Shown: piece by piece, positions 11,401-23,090 of the stretch | How the letters are laid out: each line of letters starts with the position of its first letter | Position numbering within the stretch: position 1 is the first letter of the stretch | Origin: Cenococcum geophilum 1.58 | Lineage: Eukaryota > Ascomycota > Dothideomycetes > Gloniales > Gloniaceae | Reading direction: 5' to 3' | Assembly (NCBI GenBank): GCA_001692895.1 | Contig: KV748204.1 | Location: 521,594 to 585,593, forward strand | DNA: 64,000 nt | Notes under the pieces: model-generated | The model's input: only the letters and a program-made list of their open reading frames with translations | Databases searched by the model: none | What the model was told of the DNA's origin: nothing | Program-made: the position numbers and the translations under genes

Positions 11401-12414
11401 TCGCAACTACTTAGTTTTTATGGTATCTAAACCCTTTTATTATTGAAATAGCGTTATATAGTGCCCTTTTTTGCTTACTTATTATTTTCTTTTAGGTAAT
11501 ATACCTCTTTAAAATGTTAGTTAAAGATTTTAAGGTCTAGCGCGTCTGGCTTTATTGCGCTAGTATTATTCTTAGTTGGTATTTACGATTATAGCTTTAA
11601 CAGGATCGCTCTAAACACGCATTTCTGGCTTAGCTATTAGGTTGCGGGTATATAGGCATAATTAGGATAGTAGCGTAAACTACTAAGACGGAAATTAAGG
11701 CCGTAAGGTTAATTTTAATATATAAAGCCTCCCCCGATTTTAGCTATTAGTTTACTAATATATAATATAGGTATATAGGCCTCGCATTGGCCATTTTTAT
11801 AATTATACTTCATTAAGAGTTCTATTTTTGGTATTGGAAAATAGTATAAAGGTAATCTTTTACTCTATAAGCAAATTATTTTTCTAGCTTATACGGAGCG
11901 TTGGAGAGGTTTTATAATTTACGAAATAAATTATCCTTTTAATAACTGGGGAAAATGTAACTATTATCGTTGACTTAGCTATTATACCCAGGAGCCCTAG
12001 CTCCTCTCGCTTCTATAATATAGCGGATTGGCTATAGTAAGCAACTTCTGGCGCTTTAACTCCTCGCAGTAACCCTAGGGCTATTAGTAAGAGAAAGATC
12101 TAATGTATTAGCTAGGGGCTGCCTAAATTATAACTTTATATAGTTCTTCTGCATATTCCGTAACGTAGTAGAAGTATTAGGTAGGCTGCGTCTGGCGCGG
12201 CTGCTAGAACTGGCGGCGTTTAGCTAAATAGTTAGTATAATCCTAGGGAAGGCGGGAGGACCAGTTTTATAAAACTAAACTAGCAGGGGTAATTCTGGTG
12301 GCGTTAGCTAAGACACTTAAATAACTTAAAATTCTCTATTTGCGAAACCCCGCTTTGCTATAACATATTAGGACCTAGTAATTTCACTAATACCTATTTC
12401 TAAACACTACTACG
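8440..12414. other. AT-rich, RIP-like sequence without recognisable gene
   Basis: I read both strands and found several runs of 30-60 codons between stops (for example minus 10974-10774), but no family signature, tandem repeat or RNA gene. Presumably transposon remains mutated beyond recognition by eye. Confidence 0.4.
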
Positions 12415-14935
12415 CATAATGGATATTAGGGCTAATGCTACTGCAAAGCAGGTATAGGATGCAGTTTAGTATAACCTAGAGTAGTAGTAGCGTTTCCTAG
12501 CAAGTATATAGGCCTAGGCTGAGGCGCCTTTTTTAATAAGGATTAGCAGAAATTTATAAATAAGGAAGCTAGAAGTATTATTAGCTTAAGGCGCGGCTAA
12601 AATGATATAAATTTATCTAAAAGGCAAAAAATTTTAGAACGCGTAAATAAGAAACTAAGAGGTAATAGGTTAAATAAAGTAAACTAAAAGGCTATAAGCT
12701 GGCGTATACCGAAAGCTATTAGAAGTGCTACTAGTTAGTTTTAATATAAACATTATAACTAGTACGTTTTCACTAAGTTATATTTTAGTTCTAGAGAATA
12801 AGGAATCCTAAGGGGAATTAACCAATAAACCTATTTAGGGGCTCCTATAGGATCCTATATGAGATAATATATAAAAATAAGTAGCGGGTAGTGCGTGTAG
12901 GGGTGTAGCTATATAGATCATTAAAGATAGGCGCTTAAATTAAAGCCTAATATAAGCAGTGCCTATCTCGCCTTACGAAATTAGCAGTATATCTTACCCT
13001 AATTAACGCAGCTATACCTTATATAAATTTGTGCCCTATAATACTACTACCTATATAAGCAGTACCTAAAAATATAGGGCATTTACTCTTTTAGTCACTA
13101 AGTCTCTACCACGAAATTAAGAGTAGAATGTCCTATATAGGCTGACCGTCTTAGTGTAATTCTCTAAGCTCTAAGAACTATAGGAGTAAGCCTCACCATT
13201 TGCTTCTATTTGGCCCTATTGCATTTAAACGCTAAGCCGTTCCCTTAGGATATAATAAGGTATTTAGATATAAGTGCAACCAATAATAAACCTTATATAT
13301 GGACTTCTACAGTATTTCTAAGTTATTAGCGTGTTTAGATTTAGCTATAGGTATATACGCCACGCACTTTAGCTTATGGGGGATTTAGGCAGCCCTGTAT
13401 AGGAAGCCGCTTAGTACTAGCAGCTCTGCCGTGCTTTCCTTATACAAATACTTACTTAATATACCCCATTTCTATTTCCTATAAATACTTCCCTTCCATA
13501 ACCGGTAACGAAAATCCATTAATAACTTTCTATGGTAACTCTAAACTATTAGGCAACTAGCTCTATAAGTAACTAAAGGCGAATTATACGCACTAGAGAT
13601 TTATTATTAGACAAGGCTAATAAGAATACTACTAACTCTTACGTTAATAATATAACGAGCGATATCTAGCCCTATCTTTACCCTTTTACTCTGGTGGATA
13701 TTAACAAGGAACTAATACCTACTAAGCTTAACTCTAGTGTTAACGATATAACGACAAGCGTTTAGTCCTATCTTTTTTACCCTTTAGTAAATGTTAATAA
13801 GAAACAAATACTTCCTAAGCTTAACTCTCCTAGCGGTATTAGAGTGATGGCGACTCCTTCTAGTATTAATACGCCAAGCTAGCCCTTTCCCTCTTTTGCG
13901 AATGCTAATAAGGACCTAACCTACCCTAGTAATATTAGTACCCTCTCTATATACTCTAGAGTAGAGGATAGGCTTACTTAAGACTACTTTAAGGGGGAAC
14001 TAAGTGCATCCTTAACCCCTACGCAATTATTACCTCTTAAATCCCTGACGGTTAAAGATAATAAGACTAAGACATTACCTTACCTTACTCCAGTGGCACT
14101 AGTTAGGGATTATATCCTTTAGCCAACTATTTTTAGTTTAGCCGTAGGAGCACTAGTTAGAGATAATATTATTTAGCTAACTGCTTTTAGTTTAACCGGA
14201 GTATTTAAGCATTCGGAAGTTTATATAAGTAACTAGTTTATATTTTTATAGAAGAAAACTAACAGCTATAAGGATTTTGTTAATAGGTTTCTTATAACAG
14301 CAAAATCTTATTTTAATAATTGCTAAAGGTATAGGCTTAAAGCGGTATTAGGATATAAACATTATAGTATAAAGATCGTCCGCTAGTTATTAGACGACCC
14401 TAAACTCCTAAAGTACATTAATATAATCCGTAGCCCTGCTAGTAAGTAAATACTAATGGGAATTTCTAAGGATAAAGATAGGCCAGTATTTACGCTTAAT
14501 AGAGTAGTGGATAGACATTATAATAATTCTCTAAAGCGCTAGCATTCTTCTATATATATAGTGCAGACTAGAATAAATAAGGGTAAAGAGGAGATAAGGA
14601 TAGTCCAGTATCTATTGCTAAAGGTGGTTATTACGCATGTGTTAGATAAGGCCGAAAGAAATAGGTAGTCACTAAGATGCAGTTTCGCGTTTATCGGTTA
14701 TATAAAGGGTAAGCAGTGTAAAGAAGTCCTTAAAACTATTAAGGATTATATACTAATAGATAGGAAATTTATACTAATCTAGCTATGCAATGCATATTCG
14801 TTTCCCTATAGTAGACTTTCTTTAATAACTAGGTGCTTAAAAGTTAGAATGGAATTTAAGGCCCTGCTAATACTATTCTTACTAAAATATCGTAAACTCG
14901 TGCCGGAGTAAGCCCGCGTATTCCCCACTACTATT
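12415..14935 (+). pseudogene. Decayed coding region of unknown family
   Basis: From about 12420 the plus strand reads MDIRANATAKQV and continues for roughly 800 codons with stops mainly of the CAG/CAA/TGG type. Protein-like character is strongest at 13590-14200 (Ser/Thr/Asn/Pro-rich, with two similar DI..YPF..VNK blocks) and 14440-14930 (DKDRPVFTLNRVVDRHYNN and later KEVLKTIKDYI). A hydrophilic low-complexity half followed by a folded half would suit a gag-like protein or a large regulatory protein. I cannot name the family. The region may hold more than one frame. Confidence 0.35.
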
Positions 14936-14946
14936 AAAACAATATA

Positions 14947-15077
14947 CCCCCTATAGCCCCACTAATATAGCTCTATATTTTACTAATAGAGACCTATTTT
15001 ATAGCTCTAGCATAGAGCTATAAAATAAGCCCTTATTTATATAAACTGGACTAATATTAGTGGAATTATATAGGGTG
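14947..15077. repeat. Long imperfect inverted repeat (hairpin)
   Basis: The centre is a perfect stem, ATTTTATAGCTCTA / TAGAGCTATAAAAT, around a three-base loop near 15011. Further out, CCACTAATAT on the left pairs with ATATTAGTGG on the right, and CCCTATA with TATAGGG. The complete fold covers about 130 nt. Possible origins are a miniature inverted-repeat element or transposon termini brought together. Confidence 0.65.
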
Positions 15078-15469
15078 CTTTATTGACCTAAGGTATAAGT
15101 GGTTTATATTTTTAGGTCCTAGCCTTATAGGAGCCCCAGTCTTAAACTATATAGACACCTTATAAAAATCAAATCCTTATAGAGCTAGGTTACTAAGTAT
15201 TGCTTTTAGTTTTATTATAGGATAATGTTATAAAAACCCTGTAGGGGAGAACACCGGGTATATATCAGCGCTATTATAGTAATCTTCTTCGCGCTAAAGA
15301 GCCGGCATAGATAGTTAAGGAAGAGGATCTCCTTATAGAATTACGTAATAAGAGATTTATATTATAGGAAGACATTAGGAAATATTTTCTAAATAGGTAC
15401 TATCGATTAATTAAGGAATTCTATAAAAAGAGCGAGCTAGGTAGTTGGGCGTAGCGTCCTCTAAATACG

Positions 15470-16085
15470 CAGCTAGGATCTTAACGGATTTAGCGGCTGC
15501 GGCTTCGGTTTTATAAGCTAGGAGGTTATAGAAGCTAGGGGCTTATAGGAGCTGGGGATCCTATAAGCTAGGTAATTATGCGAGTAGAGTAATCTAACCT
15601 AGCGCCCTTTAATTAATACCTAGCGTATAAATAGGGTATTAATAGGTTTAATAACTTCGCGGCTTTAATCCTATAAGCTAGGCGATTATATAAGCTAGAT
15701 GCTTGTAGGAGCTAGCTAATTTTATAAGCTAGGTAATTATGTAAGTATAGTACTTATAGGAGCTGGGCAATCCTATAAGCTAGGTAATTATACAAGCTAG
15801 GCAATTGTGTAAACTGGGTAATTGTGTAAGCTAAATGCTCGTAGGAGCTAGCTAATCCTATAAGCTAGGTAATCGTGCAAGCTAGGTAACTGTGCGAGTA
15901 TAGTACTTATAGGAGCTAGGCAATCCTATAAGCTAGGTAATCGTGTAAGCTAGGCGATTATATAAGCTAGGTAATTGTGCAAGCTAGGTAATTGTATAAA
16001 CTAGGTAATTGTGCGAGCTAGGCGATTATATAAGTAGAGTAATCGTATAAGCAGAGTAATTATATAAGTAGGGTAATCTAACCTA
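15470..16085 (+). repeat. 17-bp minisatellite, AAGCTAGGTAATTGTGC type
   Basis: Roughly 30 imperfect units built on AAGCTAGG(T/C)AATTGTG(C/T) occur in tandem. Some are replaced by a related TAGGAGCTAGCTAATCCTAT unit, giving a higher-order pattern that repeats about every 100-130 bp (compare 15700-15790 with 15840-15930). Unit variation is dominated by C/T and A/G, so the array has probably been subject to the same mutation process as its surroundings. Confidence 0.8.
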
Positions 16086-18459
16086 GCGCCCTCTATTAAC
16101 GCCTAGTATATAAATAAGAAGCAAATATTAGGAAAATACTAGAACTATAAAAAAAAGAAATATATAAGTCCTAGATCTAGAAATATTAAAGAAGTTCCTA
16201 GATAAAGACCCCTTATATATACTTAGAGAAGTTCCTATATAAATAGCCCTATAAGCGTAGCTATAAGTNNNAGCNNNNTTNCGTAACCTAACTANNCCTN
16301 CCNACTANACCNGAATANATAAATAACCGCTATATACTATAAGCAGAGAAATAATTTAAATAAAAAGAAAACACTATAAAAAAACATGTTTATATCCTTA
16401 AGATATAAATCTATAAGTACCGTAGTCTTAAATATAACTAATAGTTGCTAACGTGGCATGCATCCCTAGTCCATAAGAAATTTAAAAAATTCTGGGTCGT
16501 TAGTATAGATTTACCTTCCATTATTACTTTTAAAATAGTGAATAAATTTATCTAAGTGAAAGCATAAATCATCGCGAATACTTTATAGCTCGCTATAAGT
16601 CAAGCGGGCAGAGACTCTGATAGGAATAGTAAAATATTATTTTGTTTCGCGATAGGCTAAACGAAAAGAGGCCAAAGTTTTAACCCTTTTACCAGCTTTT
16701 ATTAGAAATCTTCTTTATATTTATATCCTATACTTATAGATTTAAGACTATAAAGCTAAGGCCACTATATCTAACTGTCGCCTATATGGCCTTATCGCTT
16801 AATATCTTTTCATTACTGTCTACCCCTATTTCTTAATCTTTAGTGCTAAAACCATTTTCTCCGTCATATAATGTCTCTATATCCTATTCTTAATCCTTAT
16901 TATTAAAGTCACTTTCTAAACCAGCTAATGCCTCTACATTGCCGTCGTCTCTAAAGTCGGTTTCTCTATCTATAAACGTCTACTTACTAGCTAATAATTT
17001 AGGGACGCTGCGCTTATAGGTACTTAGGGTTACGGATATCACTTAAGGAGAAATTGTGGTTAATATTATTAGGATATAGAATAAGCCTATAAACCTCTAA
17101 GTACCGGCTGTTTAGTGCTTTAAGTAAAAGATCTCCCCTAACGCAAGGCAGATTAATAGGAGTTAATTGCCACCTGTATAAGGTGGAGCGCTTATAAAGG
17201 GCTTAGCCAGAATGCTAATTAAACCACCCTAAAGGCACTAATAGCTCCTTTACTATAGATGGGGGGTTAATATATAAGATTAACTGGCTAGGATAAGTCT
17301 ACTGCTTAGGTAGTATTTTACCCCGGGAAGAATAGGCGTCGGAAGTAGATTATATAATACTATTCCTACTAAGAGAGGCGTTATTAGGGGTTATTGTTAA
17401 CTTCTAGTTCTAGTTTATAACTTTATATAAACGCCTCTAAACCCTACTAAGGCATGCGGCGTCTATTAGGAATCGTTAACTGTTTAAATTTAGTAACAGC
17501 TTAGCTAATAGCTACCCCCAACAATGCCTCACTTAATGCTTTACTTGTGGATTACTTTAGGCGCCTATAATCTTGGGCGCAGACGATATATAAGCTAAGA
17601 GTAATTACAGTTACTAAATATTATACTATAGATACTATATAAAGTGGAAAAGAGCGGCTGGTATACTTCGCCTTTCCTTTCTGCCTTTTATCCTAACTCC
17701 GCCCTAAAAAAGAAATAGAATATAAACGTCGTACTCCTAGCTCTTATATGCCATTAATTTAACTTACCTTTAAATCTAACCTTTTAACTATATATCCCTT
17801 ACTATCTTTATAAAAATACCAGACATTATATATATTACCTTAACTAAGCTTAGATATATTGCTAATATAACCTATAGGTCCTTAATCGGTACTTATAGAA
17901 ATATCATAATATACTATCACCCTAAAGATAATATACCTATTCGTTAACTTGCTGGAAACCTTAAATTATCCTAGAATCGCATTAATAATAAAGATATAGT
18001 ATCTGCTAGTAGGGAAAAGAAATAATTATAGCTTTCCGACCCTATACAGAAACAAATACCTTATACGCCTACTTAAACACCTAATAAGGTCAACTCTTAT
18101 AAAATTGATAATAATACGGAGGGTAATATATAAGAAGATACGGAAATGTATATTAATTACCTTAAGAGCCTAAAAGGCCGCAGCGAAACTAAAACAGTCT
18201 TACCTAAGCTAATAGAGAGCTATAGCGAGGCTAAAATAGACTTACCTTAACTAAAAGAGGTTTATATTAAAGGTTTACCAATACCTCTAGGTATATTTAT
18301 AAAACACCTATATTTATTTAGCAATACTAATAAGTAAGTAGGGAATAGCTTAGCTAATCTTATAACGTTTCTTGGAGTTATATCTCCCCTATCTAAAATA
18401 TTAATAATTTCCGATGCCATAATTTCGCGTAGATAACTAAAGTATTTCGTCTCGTAGTT
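16086..18459. other. AT-rich, RIP-like sequence with ambiguous bases
   Basis: Ambiguous bases (N) are scattered through 16269-16318, so assembly quality is poor there, just after the minisatellite. No gene recognised in the rest. Short open runs near 18100-18300 (Leu/Lys-rich) lead into the repeat at 18460. Confidence 0.45.
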
Positions 18460-19107
18460 GCCTTCTTGTTTTATAATAAAGGACTTAAAACGTCTCTAAA
18501 GCCCTAGTTATAAATCATTTGTATCTATATTCGGCCCTATTATAGTAATATACTGGTATCCTACCTAGGTTTTAGCCGTGGACATACTACCAAACAGACT
18601 TATATTATACTATACTAAGAATCCCTATCTCTTTTACCGTCATGCTAAGATATATAAACTACTTAAAGATATTATAATAGAGATAGCTAAGAGGGGCAAA
18701 CTATACAAGTAAGGAGATCAACTAGAAAAGGCATTAGAGGATTTATTAGAAGAGATATTAAGGAAAAGGGTACGCAAGAGAAAGGTAGATCCTACTATAG
18801 ATAGAGATCCTAAGAGGTTTAAGGTATAAGAAATTTCTTATAAGGAAGATTTTTGCAATTATATTCTTGTCTTTCGGCATTAAGAATTAAGGCGTTAATT
18901 AGGATTTCCTTAGCTTGGTGTTTTATTTCTATCTAATTGCTTCTATATTAAGAATATCTCGTTATTATTTGCGTGTATAGACAAGTTTTTATATATTAGA
19001 TTAAAGTTAAGAGACTTACTTATAGTAAGCTTATAAGTTCTCCACCTTTATATACTTGGCAGCGATAAGTTAGCTAGCCTATAACTCGTTTAGTCCTCTA
19101 TAAAGAA
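18460..19107 (+). repeat. Dispersed direct repeat, copy B (with 3495-4108)
   Basis: Second copy of the roughly 0.6-kb repeat described at 3495-4108, same orientation, about 15 kb away. One frame over 18590-18830 stays largely open and reads KLLKDIIIEIAKRGKLYK, LEKALEDLLEEILRKR, RKVDPTIDRDPKRFKV. This is a charged helical tail that is clearer here than in copy A. Family unknown. Confidence 0.7.
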
Positions 19108-19596
19108 AAAACTTATTATTTAAATAATGTTATAAACACCGGCAGCGCATTATTGCAATTTGCTATATTAGCTAAGCTTCCTCCTATTACCGCAAAAGAG
19201 CCTAACTCTTTTGGTACTTAAAAACCCAGCGATACCTCTATAAATCTCTCCACCGGCTACGGTCCTTATTGCCTCTTCTCCACAACCTCTTTTTTACCGT
19301 ATTTGCCGCCTGCTTAGCCTTATATAACTACACTACTAAGGCTAATTATAGGACAATACTTAGAAGCGTATTTGTATATTGCTAGACGAATACTAAGCGC
19401 TATAGGATATATTAGAGAAGGACACACGCCTTGGAGCCTGGGTTGTGGATAAGCTTCGATATAATTATAATTCAGTTGTGCCTAAGAATTTCCGCTCTTT
19501 AGCCTTAGCGTTATGAGAACGTGAGGAGCGGTATTTATACTCCTACTGCCCTCTAAGATTTAGCATATTTTATCTATATATCCTCTTATAAAGAAA
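19108..19596. other. AT-rich spacer with a moderately GC patch
   Basis: The interval 19180-19560 is less mutated-looking than its neighbours (retains CpA and TpG). It contains pyrimidine-rich runs like a promoter or 5' leader, ending before the ATG at 19597. No gene seen. Confidence 0.35.
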
Positions 19597-19905
19597 ATGG
19601 CTTTAGAGCCCTTCTAAGACACTAATGTTACTAGTATCCTTTGGGAACCTAGCGACTAAAATATAGTGCCGCCTTTGTTTAAAGTAGTGAAGTAATATAA
19701 ACCGCGAGGTAAATGGACATTGTATTGGCTTGCTTTGTCTACTAGTTTTATATACCGTTAATATAATAAGTAGAAGACGGCGAAGCTTATAGCTATATAC
19801 TATAATCGATAGGACGACCTTTACTGCAATGCTTGTTACGGTCAGTTTCTCTTAAAAAAGTAATAAGGTCTATAATGCCCCAAAGTTAATAAAATATATT
19901 AAAAC
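19597..19905 (+). pseudogene. Possible GATA-type zinc-finger fragment
   Basis: An ATG at 19597 opens MALEPFQ-like sequence (the Gln is now a stop) that reaches DDLYCNACYGQFL at about 19825-19860. C-N-A-C after a basic segment is the second half of GATA-type fingers. The first cysteine pair would be expected about 20 residues earlier, where TGG/TAT codons now stand, so the call depends on assuming Cys-to-Tyr changes. A polybasic stretch (YNKQKTAKLIAIYYNR) lies between. Tentative. Confidence 0.3.
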
Positions 19906-21189
19906 CTAACCAACTTAGGAGGGAATTACTATTGATTTAGTCTAATTCTAAGGGGTATATCGCAGGGGATTTTTGTATTTAGTGCAAATAAATAGAGATA
20001 AACGCTTGTCACCTATATAAAATAAACACTGGCGAGGGTTATATTCTAAAGGAAATAAGTAAGGCGTTGCTAAGGAGACAGTAATAATAATGCGTTTCCC
20101 TTACAATATATACCAGCAGAGGGGGAGTCCGCGTATACTAGATCCAGTTTTAGAAACTGGAACCTGTTTTCGGGAAATAGGTCGATTAACTGCTATAAAA
20201 AGAGGTTAACTATATTCGTATTTAGTATGTTAGATTTAGCTTGTTTTAGGACTAGTAATCGTTCGTTAGCGTTCTTAGGCGCCTCTTCAGCCTCGCTATA
20301 TAAGAGCTCCGCTGTATTAGAGCCTTACGCGTCGCGGAATAAACTAAAACTGATAAGTATAACTAGTTATAGACCAGAAAACGCTACCTACCTATTGTGG
20401 CTTAGTATTTAACTAAGCCCTGTGAAGCCTTAGTTTAAGCATTGGGTTAGCTTGACTTTTTCGCGCCTAATCTTTAATCCTCGCGTTTACTCGCACCTTG
20501 CTTTCTTTCTTATACTTTTCTCCCTAGTTATTTCCTTATTACAAGACGCCACTAACGTATTCTTAACCTCCCTGCACTTATCTGCTATTATACCGTCCTT
20601 ATATACTAGCACCTTTAATCTACCCTTCTCGCCTACCTACCCGCCTGCCACGTTGGCCCTCCTAACGTAGCTTTTAGCATATTTGCCCGTAATGGCGAAT
20701 CTCTCTAGATTAGGGATAATTAAAATAAAACCTATTGGAGAAGGACTAAATGACTTTCGCGATTTATTTAACTTAGCTTATTAAAATCTAAATATCTCTA
20801 GCTCTTTAAACTTGTTGCACCAGATAGGTAATAAAGGTAATTACTAATATACCTATTATAAGTTTCTATCTAACGCTTATAGAACTAAAGAATATTTTAC
20901 TTAATCTAATACTAGCTCTATAGGGCCTTTACGCTTCTTATTTATTGCTATCCAACGGCGGTAATAAAAGCCTTTTTATTAATCTATTGAGACTTAATTT
21001 AGCGGTTGGTTCCGACAACTTTAATATTAAGCGGTTCCTACCTCTTCTAAATATAATCCTCCGCATTAAATCTAACAAGGTTATTTAGGAAAAGGTATAC
21101 GCTACTATTATAAAGTCTACCCCCCCGCCCTAACCGCTGCTACTCTACGTTTAAACCCCATATCTGCGCAATATAAGTAGCTTTACTAA
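19906..21189. other. AT-rich, RIP-like sequence upstream of the FunK1 remnant
   Basis: The plus frame from about 20693 reads MANLSRLGIIKIKPIGEGL and may be an N-terminal exon of a neighbouring gene, but stops are frequent. Open runs at 20227-20412 and 20452-20670 show no family signature. No firm gene call. Confidence 0.35.
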
Positions 21190-23090
21190 CTCGTCCAAAC
21201 GCAGGGAATATATAGATTATATTCTGAAGGAGGAGCTAGGCCCTCTTTACGTGGGGATTCCTGGCTTATATAAAGCATTCTTTAGGGGAGTAAAAGGTCT
21301 TAAAGAGGCAAGCGCTACCGTTTTCAAGAAATGTAAGGAAGGGGACAATCTACTATACGCCGAGGGCGGCTAGCGTGACTGGCCTAAAAGCGCAAAGTAA
21401 GATAATATCCTAATATGGTTTAATAACCTAATTAAATCATTTTTAGGCTTTATAGAGGAGCACGGGTCCGCCCCAAAGATATAATAAACGCTTATTACAT
21501 ACACTAAGCAGCCTTTACGAGGGTCTATAGCAAAGCAAAAGCTAGATATTAGTTTTATAGATAATCTAATAGCTAGCGAAAGCTCTTAATGCTATTAGTT
21601 GTATATACTTATGCTAGAAGAGCTAAAGAGTAATCTAAACACCGATATAGCCTTATAGGCATAGTTTAATTTAGGAAAATATATAAGAGAAGTCTTCGCC
21701 GCTTAGAACACTCGTCGCTTTATCCTAGGCTTTACTCTCTATAGATCTATTATACGGCTATAGGAGTATAACTGGGTAGGAGGCATCGTATTATCACTAT
21801 TTAATATTAATAAAGACGGACTATAATTTACCTTAGCAATGTTAGGGTTTCTCTTAATAAATAAAGAGTAGCTTAAGTTTAACCCTACTATTTTAATATT
21901 AGACGGCAAATAATATATTAAGGTCGTGCGCAACAATTAGACTAAGCGTCTTATCCTTAACGAACTTATAAAGCGGGCACCCTATATTGCTGGTTAGGCG
22001 ACAACTTGCTAAAAAGCGCACCATAAGGGTAATACCTTTAAGATACCTCTCGTTATTAAAGACTTGTAGCAGTACCTAGAGCGTAAAGAAGAAGGCGAAC
22101 TGCTACATAAAGTGATAGAGAAAGAAGTGGTTAATATGGCTAGGTACTATCACCATAAGACTGTTTGCGTTAGTGGATAAGATAATAATATTTACAATAT
22201 TCGCAAGGGGCTAGATATTATAAGTGCCATAAACTATAAGCCAAAAAGCTTAATAATGCCTTTAATACCGGGTAGAGTGCAAATCAGTATAAGGAAAGGC
22301 CGAAGTTTTAATAAAAAGAGATCTTCTAGCTATACTAAGCTACTACTTAGTAAGCGTACGTGTTCGGGCTCTCCGAAGCACCCTATTAAGTAGAATTGAG
22401 TACACCGGCGCGTTATTACTTATAATTATAGTAAGCCTCTTTATAAGGCAAGGTCCCGGGTTTTATTACTTACTATATTAAAGGGTGGCATTATAGGGTA
22501 TAAGTCTTTATATATAAAAGCCGGCATCCTCTAATATAACGTTTTAATAGGCAACGTCTTAATAAATAAGGAAGAGGATAATCCTTCCTAGCTGTCATTC
22601 TTAATTGATCTTAATCTCGCGATTAAAGAGTAGTGGAAAGGAGCTTTAGGAGTATAAGGTAAGACCAGTATAAGAGCGTTTATAGCTATAGGAGTGCTCC
22701 TAGGCGAGAAATACTTAGCCTAGCATGATTTTAAATTATTCTTTTAGGTACTATTCTAGATTTACGTATACTATAATAAGCTAAGTAAAGGTGTTAGTCT
22801 AACTAAGTTTAAGTGCTGGAACTATAAAAATACTGCAAAGTTGGCCGACCTAAAAAAGGGAAGAGTGACTGATAAAGGGGATTTTCTTAAGACTATAGAA
22901 GATAACTTTTCGCCGTACTATTAGCCACTAATCCCTTAGGTTAATAGATTGCGAAAAGTGGTATTTCTAGGCGGTGGGAGGTAAAAGGGAATAGATAAAA
23001 ACTTTTCTTCTTAGATAAAGGAGGTGCTTTAGGAAGCAAGGAAGGATCTAAAGGTATTAGCGGAGTAGATAGCTTTATAGCGAGTCTTAT
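21190..23090 (+). pseudogene. RIP-degraded FunK1-type fungal protein kinase
   Basis: Reading through about 30 RIP-type stops, one frame runs from IDYILKEELGPLYVGIPG (near 21210) to IEDNFSPYY (near 22915), which matches the fungal-specific kinase family FunK1. Diagnostic blocks are KCKEGDNLLYAEGG, RFILGFTLYRSIIRL, the stretch at about 22530-22585 (IGNVLINKEEDNPS) corresponding to the catalytic loop, FLIDLNLAIKE (about 22598-22630) corresponding to the DFG region, and HDFKLFF-VLF. The catalytic-loop His-Arg-Asp positions are replaced and the D-x-D of the metal site reads D-L-N, so the kinase would be inactive even without the stops. FunK1 genes are often multi-copy in fungi, which makes them RIP targets. 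Confidence 0.75.
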
